64,000 nt of DNA from Clostridia bacterium (lineage in GTDB: Bacteria > Bacillota > Clostridia > Oscillospirales > Acutalibacteraceae): contig JAFYKZ010000026.1 in assembly GCA_017537365.1 (NCBI GenBank), forward strand, positions 272,404 to 336,403, read 5' to 3'. The notes under the pieces were generated by a model. It was not told the DNA's origin and did not search any database. It saw nothing but the letters and a program-made list of their open reading frames with translations. Of the stretch, positions 52,546 to 61,804 are shown one piece after another. The translations under genes and the position numbers were made by a program. The first letter of the stretch is position 1. Each line of letters begins with the position of its first letter.

Positions 52546-53199
52546 TCAATCTTTATTATTATCCTTATGAACACCTGTGAGCGAATATTCGACCCATTCA
52601 GCAATATTAACCGCATGGTCCCCGATTCTTTCAATATATTTTGCTATCATTAATAAATCAAGAGGATATTCGCCGTCGGTTTTATTTTCTGCTATCATAT
52701 CAATTAATTTATTTTTGGTTTTCAAAAAACAATCATCAACTATATCATCAAACGAATAAACCGAGCGTGCTAACTCTAAATCGGTATTAACATAAGCATC
52801 AACGCTATCATTAACCATTTTTATTGCTGTTTCTGCCATTTTGCGAATTTCTTTACATTCCTCACCTGTTCTACCATTTAAAAAACCGATTATCTCCGCA
52901 ATATCTTCTGCTTGGTCTCCTATTCTTTCCATATCGGTTATCATTTTTAAGGCAGCGGAAATCTGCCTTAAATCACTCGCAACAGGATGCTCTAAAAGCA
53001 AAAGCTTTAAGCAAATACCTTCAATTTCTTCTTCCATTCGGTCAATTTCACTGCCTATAATTTTCACATTTTCAAGCTTATCGCTATTTCCGTTTAATAA
53101 AGCATCAGAAGAAATTCCTATTATTTCCTCGCAAAGTGCTCCCATAACTATAAGCTTTTTGTTTAAAATAGAAAGTTGTTCATCAAATCTGCTTCTCAT
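52546..53199 (-). CDS. phoU: Phosphate-specific transport regulatory protein PhoU
   Basis: A 217-residue protein with two three-helix repeats. Each has the metal-binding E/DxxxD motif, in ISAALKMITDMERIGDQAEDIAE and LLMIAKYIERIGDHAVNIAEW. ATG 53199 is chosen over TTG 53208 because GGTAGG is about 10 bp upstream of the ATG and too close to the TTG; either way it nearly touches or overlaps pstB. It is the last gene of pstSCAB-phoU and modulates phosphate uptake and signalling. Confidence 0.95.
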   Translation of the reverse strand: MRSRFDEQLSILNKKLIVMGALCEEIIGISSDALLNGNSDKLENVKIIGSEIDRMEEEIEGICLKLLLLEHPVASDLRQISAALKMITDMERIGDQAEDIAEIIGFLNGRTGEECKEIRKMAETAIKMVNDSVDAYVNTDLELARSVYSFDDIVDDCFLKTKNKLIDMIAENKTDGEYPLDLLMIAKYIERIGDHAVNIAEWVEYSLTGVHKDNNKD

Positions 53200-53200
53200 A

Positions 53201-53956
53201 TCAACCAAACCTACCTGTTATATAATTTTCGGTTCGTTTATCAAGAGGATTAGAAAAAATCTCCTCAGTTTTACCAAACTCAATAAGCTCTCCCAATAAG
53301 AAAAATGCCGTGTTGTCAGAAATTCGAACCGCCTGTTGCATATTATGTGTTACAATAATTATCGTATATTTATCCTTTAATTTTAAGGATAACTCCTCTA
53401 TTTTTGAGGTTGATATCGGGTCTAAGGCACTGGTTGGCTCATCCATCAAAATCACCTTTGGTTTAACCGCTAATGCCCTTGCTATGCAAAGTCTCTGCTG
53501 CTGACCTCCCGATAGCCCTAATGCATTTTTCTTCAATCTATCTTTAACCTCATCCCAGATAGCCGCATCTTTTAGAGAATTTTCAACTATTTCATCAAGT
53601 CTTTGTTTACCTTTTATTCCGTGTATCCTAGGTCCGTAAGCTATATTATCATAAATACTCATAGGAAATGGATTTGGTTTTTGAAAAACCATGCCGATAT
53701 CTCTCCTGAGAGAGTTAACATCTATGCTTTTTTCAAAAATATCTTTGCCGTTATAATAAATATCTCCCTTAATTTTAACGATAGGAATAAGGTCGTTCAT
53801 TCGGTTCAGGATTTTTAAAAATGTTGATTTTCCGCAACCCGACGGGCCTATTAAAGCAGTTATGCTTTTCTCGGGAATCTCAATATTAATATTCTTTAAA
53901 GCCTGAGTCTCGCCATACCATAAATTAAGATTTTTGGCATTTATTATCCCCTTCAT
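53201..53956 (-). CDS. pstB: Phosphate ABC transporter ATP-binding protein
   Basis: A 251-residue ATPase. Walker A is GPSGCGKST, followed by the PstB-typical [23 protein letters not shown] (Q-loop), signature LSGGQQQR, Walker [14 protein letters not shown] and switch His in VTHNMQQA. The start overlaps the pstA stop by 4 bp (ATGA). It energises phosphate import by PstCA. Confidence 0.97.
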   Translation of the reverse strand: MKGIINAKNLNLWYGETQALKNINIEIPEKSITALIGPSGCGKSTFLKILNRMNDLIPIVKIKGDIYYNGKDIFEKSIDVNSLRRDIGMVFQKPNPFPMSIYDNIAYGPRIHGIKGKQRLDEIVENSLKDAAIWDEVKDRLKKNALGLSGGQQQRLCIARALAVKPKVILMDEPTSALDPISTSKIEELSLKLKDKYTIIIVTHNMQQAVRISDNTAFFLLGELIEFGKTEEIFSNPLDKRTENYITGRFG

Positions 53957-54813
53957 ATACTACTCCTTAACTTGAAAAACTTAGAAATCAAGGTTGCAAC
54001 TAAATTAATTATTAAGGTTAAAATCATTAATATTGCCGCTATTGCAAATGCAATTTCAAATTCACCTTGCTCCTTAGCATAAACATATAAAGCAACCGAT
54101 AAAGTAGCTCCCGGACTTACTAGTCCTGTTATAATACCGTTTAATGCATGAGCAAAACCTGCGGTAAAAAGCAAAGCTGCAGTCTCTCCCAGAATTCTGC
54201 CAACCGTTAAAATACAACCCGTTATAACACCGTCTAAACAGTTTGGCAAAACAACAGTTCTAATAACCCTCCATTTGCCTGCGCCTAAACCAAAAGCTCC
54301 CTCGCGAAAGCTTTGCGGAACAGTTTTTAAACTCTCCTCAGTAGTTCTCATAATAGTCGGCAAATTCATTATTGAAAGAGTTAATGCACCCGCTATTATC
54401 GAAGTTCCCAACTTTAAAAACTGGCAAAAAAAGAGCATACCAACAAGTCCGTAAATAATAGAGGGTATTCCTGCCAAGGTTTCTGAAGCAAATTCTATTG
54501 TTTTAACTATTTTTTTATTTTGTGCATATTCAGTAAGATAAATTGCCGCGCCAACCCCAAGCGGCAAAACTATTATAAGAGTAGCTATGATTATATAAAT
54601 GGTATTTAATATATCAGGAAGTATACCTATTTTACCTAATAAATAACTGGGTTTTGTTGTTAGAAGCTCAAAATTTATATTTCTGATACCCTGTGCCAAA
54701 ACATAAAAAAGCAAAAAAGCAATTAAAGCTACTGTAAAAACAGTTGAAAATATCATAGCGACTTTCATTAAAAAAATATATAGTTTTCTTTTAAAGGTAA
54801 GCTTTAAATTCAA
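53953..54813 (-). CDS. pstA: Phosphate ABC transporter permease PstA
   Basis: A 286-residue protein with six helices; [24 protein letters not shown] and [33 protein letters not shown] are hallmarks, the last being the ATPase-contact EAA loop. It is 4 bp after pstC and overlaps pstB. Confidence 0.96.
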   Translation of the reverse strand: MNLKLTFKRKLYIFLMKVAMIFSTVFTVALIAFLLFYVLAQGIRNINFELLTTKPSYLLGKIGILPDILNTIYIIIATLIIVLPLGVGAAIYLTEYAQNKKIVKTIEFASETLAGIPSIIYGLVGMLFFCQFLKLGTSIIAGALTLSIMNLPTIMRTTEESLKTVPQSFREGAFGLGAGKWRVIRTVVLPNCLDGVITGCILTVGRILGETAALLFTAGFAHALNGIITGLVSPGATLSVALYVYAKEQGEFEIAFAIAAILMILTLIINLVATLISKFFKLRSSI

Positions 54814-54817
54814 TTTT

Positions 54818-55681
54818 TTACCCCTTTCTGTCTCGTTTTATAAAGAAATTTAAGGTTATATTTATAATCATAATAAATAAGAACAGCACTAAAGCTATCG
54901 AAAAAAGTGCATTTCTATGCAAACCGCTCGAATATGCCATCTCACTTGCAACCGCCGAGGTTAAAAAACGAACACTTTGAAATAAGGAAGGCATATTAGC
55001 TACATTTCCCGAAACCATAATAACCGCCACCGCTTCCCCTACTACTCTGCAAACCCCAAGCACTACAGCCGTAGCGATACCGCTCTTAGCCGCTTTTACG
55101 GAGACTTTAAAAACCGTTTCGGTTTCAGTGGCACCTAATGCGAGTGAAGCATATTCATATTCTTTCGGCACCGCTTCAAGCGCATTTATAGAAACCTTAA
55201 TAATAGACGGCAAAATCATAAGTGATAACACCAAAATTGCTGCAAGCAAGCTTGCACCGTCAGGTAAGGAAAATATAATTTTAATCAACGGCACTAAAAC
55301 TAACATACCAACAAGTCCGTATACCACCGAGGGTATTCCTGCTAATAAATTTATCGCCGATTCTGCTATAAGCTTTATTTTCTTGGGTGCAAATTTAGAT
55401 AAATATACAGCCGAAAAAAATCCAATCGGAAGTCCTATTAAAACAGCACCCGATGTTCCGTAAATACTTGTTAATATAAACGGAAGTATACCAAAATTTT
55501 CTTGCGGTGATGTTGGCGCCCAACTTTTAGAAAATAAAAACTTGAAAACTCCTATTTCAAGTATGGCAGGTATACCTGATATTATCAAATAAAAACTAAT
55601 TAGCAATACGAAACCTACCGCAATTAAACCGAGTATTAAAAATATAGCTTGCATAATATTCTCGAATAATTTATTTTTCAT
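54818..55681 (-). CDS. pstC: Phosphate ABC transporter permease PstC
   Basis: A 287-residue, six-helix permease with WAPTSPQENFGILPFILTS near the N terminus, LLAGIPSVVYGLVGM and the EAA loop ALEAVPKEYEYASLALGATETETVFKV. It is 8 bp downstream of pstS and pairs with PstA. Confidence 0.96.
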   Translation of the reverse strand: MKNKLFENIMQAIFLILGLIAVGFVLLISFYLIISGIPAILEIGVFKFLFSKSWAPTSPQENFGILPFILTSIYGTSGAVLIGLPIGFFSAVYLSKFAPKKIKLIAESAINLLAGIPSVVYGLVGMLVLVPLIKIIFSLPDGASLLAAILVLSLMILPSIIKVSINALEAVPKEYEYASLALGATETETVFKVSVKAAKSGIATAVVLGVCRVVGEAVAVIMVSGNVANMPSLFQSVRFLTSAVASEMAYSSGLHRNALFSIALVLFLFIMIINITLNFFIKRDRKG

Positions 55682-55689
55682 AATTTCCC

Positions 55690-56484
55690 TTATCCTGCAG
55701 GAAAAACACCCGCAAAGCGTATTATATCTTCTGCCTCTTCTGAGGTTATAAACTCAAAAAAATTTCTTGAATTTTCTAAGAGTGGTTTGTTTTCGTTTGT
55801 AACAGCAATAAACGGTCTTTGCACTTTATAGTTTCCGTTTTTAATCGTTTCCTCGCTGGGTATAACATTATCAATCCTTAGTGTTTTAACATTATTTTTA
55901 ACCGAAGATAATGAAGTGTATCCTATCGCAAAAGCATTTTTAGAAACGGTTGTTATAACATCTCCTGATGAGGTTAATTCTTGGCGATATTTTGCTTTAT
56001 GAAGCGTATCGGTTGCGGTCTCAAAACCGTCGCGCGTTCCGCTTCCCGCCTCTCTGCCTATTAAAATAATTTCACCTTTATCCCCTCCCAGTTGTTCCCA
56101 ATTTCTAATTTCACCTTTAAAAATTGCAGAAATCTGGCTCATTTTTAAATTACCAACAGGATTTTTATGATTTACTATAATCACTATTCCGTCTAGTGCC
56201 AAAACTGTTTCCTTTAATCCGTTTTCTATTTCTTCTTTTTTTAATTTTCTGCTTGCAAGTCCTATATCGCATCTACCTTCGCTAACAGCTTTTATTCCTG
56301 CGCTTGAGCCAGTTGGGTTATAAGTAACCGTTATACCTGTTTTCATTTCGTAAGCCTCTCCAAGTGCACCTATGATTAATTCCATTGAGGTTGACCCATC
56401 AGTAGAAACGTTTTTATTATTTTTACAACCCAAAAGACAAATAAATAATACTATCGATAAAACAACACTTATAGTTTTTCTCAA
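55690..56484 (-). CDS. pstS: Phosphate-binding lipoprotein PstS
   Basis: A 264-residue, signal-bearing protein (LSIVLFICLLGC, lipid Cys20). Phosphate-site segments are STDGSTSME, TGSSAGIKAV, ASRKLKKEE and GREAGSGTRDGFE, in family order. The start is TTG 56484, with AGGAG upstream. First gene of the pst operon. I see no obvious PhoB-type direct repeats in its short leader, though its consensus in Clostridia is loose. Confidence 0.94.
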   Translation of the reverse strand: MRKTISVVLSIVLFICLLGCKNNKNVSTDGSTSMELIIGALGEAYEMKTGITVTYNPTGSSAGIKAVSEGRCDIGLASRKLKKEEIENGLKETVLALDGIVIIVNHKNPVGNLKMSQISAIFKGEIRNWEQLGGDKGEIILIGREAGSGTRDGFETATDTLHKAKYRQELTSSGDVITTVSKNAFAIGYTSLSSVKNNVKTLRIDNVIPSEETIKNGNYKVQRPFIAVTNENKPLLENSRNFFEFITSEEAEDIIRFAGVFPAG

Positions 56485-56554
56485 AACAAATCTCCTTAGA
56501 AATTAAACTTCTTAATACTTATTTTGCCTAAATAATATCAATAAATACAAAAAA

Positions 56555-56579
56555 CCGCACCCGTTTTAAACGGATGCGG
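56555..56579 (-). terminator. Terminator of the putP transcript
   Basis: On the minus strand, CCGCATCCGTTT pairs with AAACGGGTGCGG (one G-U pair), followed by TTTTTT. Confidence 0.85.
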
Positions 56580-56596
56580 AAATTATATTTTTAAAT

Positions 56597-58156
56597 TTAA
56601 TTTGCAACATTACCTAATTTAACTGCTTCAAAATCATCTTCGATTTCCTTTGAGGGTTTAGCAGTAAGCAAAGATACTACCACAATAAAGATTGCAGAAA
56701 TAATAAATGCAGGTAATAATTCATAAATTCCAAAGCCCGACCAGAACTTGCTAAGTTTTGCAGCGATTAAGAATTTCCAAATAAATATCATTGCACCACC
56801 GCTTAACATACCTGCAACTGCGCCCCATAAATTAGTTCTCTTCCAGAATAACGAGAAGAGCATAATCGGACCGAATGTTGCGCCAAAGCCTGCCCAAGCA
56901 AATGATACGATACGGAATACTGAGCTATCCTTATCGAGAGCTAGGAATACTGCAACAACCGATATAGCAATAACCGAAACACGAGCAAAAATCATAGAGG
57001 TTTTTGCGCTCATTTTAATTCTGAAAGTACCTTGCAAGAGGTCTTGTGAAACACTTGAAGCCGCAGCTAAAAGCTGAGAATCTGCGGTTGACATTGTTGA
57101 AGCTAAAATACCTGAAAGTATTATCCCTGCAACAACTGCAGGAATATAACCGTAACGGCTTATAACCTTTGAAACATCAACAATTATAGTTTCAGAAGCA
57201 GAACTACTAGCATAAGGACCTACTATTCCCTTTGTCATTAACGAATATCCAACAACACCGATTAAAACTGCAACTGCCATTGAAATAACAACCCAAACAG
57301 ATGCAACTCGGCGGGATAATTTAAGCTTCTTTTCATCCTCAATAGCCATGAAGCGAAGAAGTATATGAGGCATACCAAAGTAACCCAAGCCCCAAGCCAA
57401 AGTTGAAGCAACGGGCAAAGCACCGTATGATAGAGTTTTACCGCTCGCAACATCAAAGCCTTTGAATATATCTGTAAATCCATTTAAAGATTTAACATTC
57501 TCAAAAACAGTATCAAATCCGCCGATAACACCCTCTGTAAATCCTAAAACAACAAAAAGTGCAACCGTCATAACGATACTTTGAATAAAGTCGGTAGTTG
57601 AAGCTGCTAAGAAACCGCCCAATGTACAATAAATAACAATAACTGTAGCGCTGATTATCATAGCCGTTACATAGTCAATACCAAAGAAAGAAGAGAATAG
57701 CTTACCGCAAGCAGAAAAACCCGAAGCGGTATAAGGAACAAAGAATACAATAATAAATATAGCCGCAATAGTGGTTAAAATCTTCTTATTATCCTTAAAT
57801 CTTTTAGAGAAAAATTCAGGCAAGGTAATTGCATCTATATGTTGAGAATAAAGTCTTATTCTCTTTGCAACTATAAGCCAGTTTATATATGTACCGATAG
57901 CAAGTCCCACAGCGGTCCAAAAAGCCTCAGCAATACCGGTCATAAGAGCAAGTCCGGGCAGACCCATTAAAAGCCAAGAACTCATATCAGAAGCCTCTGC
58001 GCTCATAGCCGTTACTAACGGTCCTAATTTTCTGCCGCCCAAATAAAAATCATCTGAACTCTTATTTTTATTTGAAAGCACAAAGCCTATTGCAACCATA
58101 CCGAGTATATAAATAGCAATCGTTGCAATAATGCAAATATCATTTGCATTTTTCAT
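56597..58156 (-). CDS. putP: Sodium/proline symporter (SSS family)
   Basis: A 519-residue, roughly 13-helix membrane protein. SDDFYLGGRKLGPLVTAMSAEASDMSSWLLMGLPG is the conserved helix-1/2 region with the Na+ and proline sites, and GILASTMSTADSQLLAAASSVSQDL is the helix-8 signature. It imports proline with Na+, useful as nutrient, Stickland substrate or osmolyte. AGGGGGA precedes the ATG at 58156. Monocistronic, leftward, divergent from the tRNA pair. Confidence 0.93.
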   Translation of the reverse strand: MKNANDICIIATIAIYILGMVAIGFVLSNKNKSSDDFYLGGRKLGPLVTAMSAEASDMSSWLLMGLPGLALMTGIAEAFWTAVGLAIGTYINWLIVAKRIRLYSQHIDAITLPEFFSKRFKDNKKILTTIAAIFIIVFFVPYTASGFSACGKLFSSFFGIDYVTAMIISATVIVIYCTLGGFLAASTTDFIQSIVMTVALFVVLGFTEGVIGGFDTVFENVKSLNGFTDIFKGFDVASGKTLSYGALPVASTLAWGLGYFGMPHILLRFMAIEDEKKLKLSRRVASVWVVISMAVAVLIGVVGYSLMTKGIVGPYASSSASETIIVDVSKVISRYGYIPAVVAGIILSGILASTMSTADSQLLAAASSVSQDLLQGTFRIKMSAKTSMIFARVSVIAISVVAVFLALDKDSSVFRIVSFAWAGFGATFGPIMLFSLFWKRTNLWGAVAGMLSGGAMIFIWKFLIAAKLSKFWSGFGIYELLPAFIISAIFIVVVSLLTAKPSKEIEDDFEAVKLGNVAN

Positions 58157-58297
58157 TAAAAATCCCCCTATTATTACAATAATAAAGATATTTTACCATA
58201 TATACATAAAAAAGGCAAACTGTTTTTTAGTTTTTAATCTGTTATTTTTCAAAAAAATAAAAATTTGAAATAAATGTTGATTTTTTTAATTTTTTTG

Positions 58298-58326
58298 TTG
58301 ACAAAATAAAGAGTTTGTTATATAAT
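58298..58326 (+). promoter_or_regulatory. Consensus promoter of the tRNA-His/tRNA-Gln unit
   Basis: TTGACA (58298-58303), a 17-bp spacer and TATAAT (58321-58326), ending 14 bp before the tRNA-His 5' end. Confidence 0.92.
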
Positions 58327-58340
58327 AACTCTTGTTCTAT

Positions 58341-58418
58341 GGTGGATGTAGCTTAGTTGGTTAAAGCGCCAGTTTGTGGCACTGGAGACCGTGGGTTCGA
58401 GTCCCATCTTCCACCCCA
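58341..58418 (+). tRNA. tRNA-His (anticodon GUG)
   Basis: A full cloverleaf with the extra G at position -1 opposite the discriminator C (GGTGGATG...CACCCCA) that is required by histidyl-tRNA synthetase. CCA is encoded. The acceptor stem has one U-U mismatch at positions 6-67. Confidence 0.93.
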
Positions 58419-58424
58419 GACTTT

Positions 58425-58452
58425 CCCGCAGTATGCTATGCATACTGTCGGG
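58425..58452 (+). other. Hairpin in the spacer between tRNA-His and tRNA-Gln
   Basis: CCCGCAGTATGC-TAT-GCATACTGtCGGG, a 12-bp stem with one bulged T and no T tract; it may be a processing signal. Confidence 0.45.
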
Positions 58453-58470
58453 TCATCTCAAACTTAATAT

Positions 58471-58545
58471 TGGGGTGTCGTCAAGCGGTAAGACACAGCA
58501 CTTTGACTGCTGCATTCGTAGGTTCGAATCCTGCCACCCCAGCCA
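58471..58545 (+). tRNA. tRNA-Gln (anticodon UUG)
   Basis: A complete cloverleaf with acceptor TGGGGTG/CACCCCA, discriminator G and encoded CCA (58543-58545). The anticodon loop is CTTTGAC. The neighbouring recombinase genes make its 3' end a plausible integration site, but no second copy of its 3' end is present in the window. Confidence 0.95.
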
Positions 58546-58547
58546 TC

Positions 58548-58587
58548 AAAAAGCCTGATAAACACTATGTTTATCAGGCTTTTTACT
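58548..58587 (+). terminator. Terminator of the tRNA unit
   Basis: A 17-bp perfect stem (58548-58564 with 58568-58584) with loop CTA, inside T/A-rich flanks. Confidence 0.92.
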
Positions 58588-58940
58588 TTTTACCTATTAC
58601 TTCTTCACTCTTACCTAAATACAATTTTAATTACTTTCAAAAAATAAATTTCAAACTCAAAATAAATGCGAAACATTTCACTTAATCGGATATAAAATTT
58701 GTAAAATCAAACTCGAAAAAATCTGACCAAAAATCCCAACGACCACATGTTATCCCACTTTTACGATTTTTCTTTTCATTTATTAATATATAATCCTTTG
58801 CGAATAGCAAACACGCTGAGGAAAAATCTTCAGCGTGTTTTGTATAATATACTATCGGCAAAATATCGATAAAATCAAACCGAGTTTTTGCTGTATTTTT
58901 GCCGATAGCGGAAATTTATCATTATACTGATTATTTCAAT
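58588..58940. other. Gene-free boundary region of the second mobile element
   Basis: No ORF is supported. A 10-bp stem AACACGCTGA/TCAGCGTGTT (58810-58839) may end the recombinase transcript. A perfect 12-bp inverted repeat CTATCGGCAAAA (58852-58863) and TTTTGCCGATAG (58897-58908), 33 bp apart, could be recombinase or accessory-protein sites at the element edge. Confidence 0.5.
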
Positions 58941-60350
58941 TTAACAAGTTATTGTTTTTAACTGCTTTATCATCGTTGCTAGTTTTATCTCACATTCTTC
59001 CCTAGTTTTGGCATACACATTATATTTTTTTCGCTTGCCATCAGCTAATCTCGGTGAGTAACTGCCCTCATAAAGATTATCGTTTATTTTTGATATGCAA
59101 CCTGTACCGCTTTTTCTTCTTGTTGGTTTTATAGGCTCAAATTTTGCCTCACAAGGCGTTTTTTCGTTTTTTGCGTGTACTTTCTTTCCTTGATTAGAAA
59201 AACTTGTGTTTTGCATTATTCCTTGCTCAATTTTATTTGCAGCTGACTTTTGCATTTCATCAGTAATGTGAGTGTAGGTATTAAGTGTTGTTTCAGCAGA
59301 ATTATGCCCTATTATTGCCGACAGTGTTTTTATATCCATACCGTTAGCAAGTGCAGTTGTAGCGAATGTGTGTCTAAGGTCGTGGAATCGGATATGTTTA
59401 CAACCAGACTTTACTAAGGTTCTGTCAAGTATCTTTCGCACTGCTGATGGATTTCTTGGCATATCTTCTTTTACAGGTGATGGAAACACCCACTTGGAAT
59501 TTATGGTTTGTTTATATTTTGCAAGCATTTTAACTATATCATTAGGTAATATTACAGTTCTGATTGATGTTTGAGTTTTAGGCTCTGTAATATGTATTCT
59601 TCCATTAAGTATCGCTACCTGACGAGATATTTTAAGTTCGCCTGTTCTCATATTTAGGTCATCCCATTGAAGACCTAAAATCTCCCCTCTTCTCATACCT
59701 GTAGATAACTCTAAGATAAATAATTCAAAGTATCCATCATACTTTGCCTGTGCCATAAACCTCTGCATTTCTTCACGTGTGAGAACCTTCATTTCCTCGC
59801 TTTTCTTAGGTGGCAGTTTACATTCGATTGCAGGGTTCGTTCTTATAAGGTTTTCTTCAACCGCCTTGGCAAGACTCTTTTGACAGAGTATATGACATGC
59901 TCTTATCATTCTATCGGACAAACCATTTCCATATATTTCGGTTCTTATTTTTCTGCCACTCAATTTAAGCCGAGTATAGAATTGTTGCAAATCATTCTGT
60001 GTCAGTTTATTAAGAGCTATCTTCCCTATTTTAGGAATTATATGCTTGTATATAAGGCTTTCATATTCCGACTGAGTAGTCTGCTTTAATGTAATCTTTG
60101 CGTATTGGTTATACCAGAAATCCATCCAATCGCCAAATGGCATTTCCGCTTTGGTTTTATCATTTTGAATTATTCCTATCTCTTGTTTTAGTTTCTCTAA
60201 TTTCTCAATACACTTTTCTTTGTTTAATGCGGTTACATTTTTGGTAATGGGTAGATTCTTTTCATCGTATCCTATTACTACTCTTGCTTCCCATCTACCA
60301 TCCGACCTTTTACGGAGCATTCCATCTCCGTTTTTTCGTTTTTTAGCCAT
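58941..60350 (-). CDS. Tyrosine recombinase with extra C-terminal DNA-binding-like domain
   Basis: A 469-residue integrase. The N-terminal AP2-like arm domain (GDGMLRKRSDGRWEARVVIGYD), core-binding domain and full catalytic set are present: Arg in TGMRRGE, His and Arg in HDLRHTF, His in IGHNS and Tyr in NTYTH. After the catalytic domain (about residue 370) a roughly 100-residue tail follows, ending in SGTGCISKINDNLYEGSYSP...YAKTREECEIKL, which resembles a second AP2-like arm domain. ATG 60350 has GGAGGTG 9 bp upstream and overlaps the preceding recombinase by 8 bp, so the two are cotranslated. Confidence 0.9.
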   Translation of the reverse strand: MAKKRKNGDGMLRKRSDGRWEARVVIGYDEKNLPITKNVTALNKEKCIEKLEKLKQEIGIIQNDKTKAEMPFGDWMDFWYNQYAKITLKQTTQSEYESLIYKHIIPKIGKIALNKLTQNDLQQFYTRLKLSGRKIRTEIYGNGLSDRMIRACHILCQKSLAKAVEENLIRTNPAIECKLPPKKSEEMKVLTREEMQRFMAQAKYDGYFELFILELSTGMRRGEILGLQWDDLNMRTGELKISRQVAILNGRIHITEPKTQTSIRTVILPNDIVKMLAKYKQTINSKWVFPSPVKEDMPRNPSAVRKILDRTLVKSGCKHIRFHDLRHTFATTALANGMDIKTLSAIIGHNSAETTLNTYTHITDEMQKSAANKIEQGIMQNTSFSNQGKKVHAKNEKTPCEAKFEPIKPTRRKSGTGCISKINDNLYEGSYSPRLADGKRKKYNVYAKTREECEIKLATMIKQLKTITC

Positions 60351-61512
60351 TATATATTTCACCTCCGAATATATCAGTTATAAAATTTCCTATTATATTT
60401 GCTGCTCTTTTTTGCATATCTATTGTCACATGGGTATATCTATCCAATGTGAAACTTGCCTTTGTATGACCGAGTATTCCCGATAATGTTTTTGCATCTA
60501 CGCCATTCGTTATTGCCTGTGTTGCGAATGTATGCCTGAGGTCATGGAATCTAATATCCGGTAGATTAGCTCTTACCAACAACTCTTTCATTTTTCGGTA
60601 AGCCTTGGGCGGTGCTATTGGCAGATTAGGTTTTATAGGGTCCGTAAATATCCACTCGGTTTTTGCATTACTTTTTCTCTCAGTTAATATATTTACCGTG
60701 CTTTCAGGCAGATAGAAACTTCTCTTACTATTGCATGTTTTAGTTCCACCCTCGATTACAATTCCATTTTTAACCTCTATACTTCGGTTAATATTTATCC
60801 TACCGTTTTCTTCATCAAAGTCTGACCATTTGAGACCGCAAATTTCACCGCGCCGAAGCCCTGTTGTAAGTTCTGTATAGAAGAAATCCCGCCACTCTAT
60901 TTCTAATTCCACCTCATTTATAAATCTATTTAACTGCTCATTAGTAAGCACTTTCTTTTCCTTTTTCACTGTCTTTGGTCGCACTGTTTTCTCTGTAGGA
61001 TTACTTGGTATCAGATGCTCCTGCACAGCAGTTTTCATCGCTTTATGAAGCACTCTATGAATATCTATCACCATCGAATCAGACAATTCATATCCATACT
61101 GCGGATGCTTATTTACTCTTCCTTGTTTTTTGAGTTTGTTATACATTTTTTGAACATCTGCTGTGGTTATAAATGCGATTTGCTTATCACCAAGATTTGG
61201 TTTTATATATGTTTCAACAAGATTCCTATAACCCTTTAATGTACTATCTCCAATTGTACCTACCATATATGAATTTAACCATTTGTCCAACCATTCACCC
61301 AATGTCATATTGCTATTTTCATTGAGATTAGCATCTCGATATAATTCTATTTTTTGATGCAACTTTTCAATGAGTTCTTTTTGTGTTTTGGCATAGACAT
61401 ATCTGTAGATTGGTTTACCATCAGTTTTATGTCCTACTACTATCCTTCCTTCCCATTGTCCTTTCTTCTTTTGGCGAATCATACCTTCTCCATTCGGTCT
61501 TCGTTTTGCCAT
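60343..61512 (-). CDS. Tyrosine recombinase, first of an overlapping pair
   Basis: A 389-residue integrase with AP2-like N-terminal domain (NGEGMIRQKKKGQWEGRIVVG), SAM-like core domain and catalytic residues in TGLRRGE, HDLRHTF, LGHTK and DRYTH. ATG 61512 follows AAAGGAGG by about 10 bp; the open frame to 61575 has no better site. It is clearly paralogous to the downstream recombinase but lacks its C-terminal extension. Such pairs may act as a hetero-complex or with different sites for insertion and excision. Confidence 0.9.
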   Translation of the reverse strand: MAKRRPNGEGMIRQKKKGQWEGRIVVGHKTDGKPIYRYVYAKTQKELIEKLHQKIELYRDANLNENSNMTLGEWLDKWLNSYMVGTIGDSTLKGYRNLVETYIKPNLGDKQIAFITTADVQKMYNKLKKQGRVNKHPQYGYELSDSMVIDIHRVLHKAMKTAVQEHLIPSNPTEKTVRPKTVKKEKKVLTNEQLNRFINEVELEIEWRDFFYTELTTGLRRGEICGLKWSDFDEENGRININRSIEVKNGIVIEGGTKTCNSKRSFYLPESTVNILTERKSNAKTEWIFTDPIKPNLPIAPPKAYRKMKELLVRANLPDIRFHDLRHTFATQAITNGVDAKTLSGILGHTKASFTLDRYTHVTIDMQKRAANIIGNFITDIFGGEIYNG

Positions 61513-61586
61513 TATTTTAATACCTCCTTTGCAAGCACAACACAATACCACAACTATTTTTAAATATCCATACAAATATTTTTTTG

Positions 61587-61615
61587 TTGAATATAAAATA
61601 TTTTTATGGTAGAAT
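61587..61615 (+). promoter_or_regulatory. Promoter of the Fic toxin-antitoxin operon
   Basis: TTGAAT (61587-61592), a 17-bp spacer and TAGAAT (61610-61615), about 25 bp before the antitoxin start; divergent from the recombinase genes. Confidence 0.65.
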
Positions 61616-61639
61616 AATAAAAAAGTCGAGGTGAGAACA

Positions 61640-61804
61640 ATGTCTATAGATAAAGCAATTGAAAATTCTGCTGCATCCGTAGAAATGGAAGGTTACCATA
61701 TTGATGAACAATGCAAAGATTGGTGCCGCAAATTATTACAGGGCGAACTCACAATGGAAGAATATATTGTTCTCGTTAAACAACGGGCAGGTGTTACTGC
61801 TTAA
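61640..61804 (+). CDS. VbhA/FicA-like antitoxin
   Basis: A 54-residue helical protein. The inhibitory motif (S/T)xxxE(G/N) of class I Fic antitoxins is seen as S13-VEM-E17-G18. The glutamate enters the Fic ATP site and blocks AMPylation. The rest (WCRKLLQGELTMEEYI) matches antitoxin VbhA-type helices. GAGGTGA precedes ATG 61640. The stop overlaps the toxin start (TAATG), so antitoxin is made first and coupled. Confidence 0.85.
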   Translation: MSIDKAIENSAASVEMEGYHIDEQCKDWCRKLLQGELTMEEYIVLVKQRAGVTA

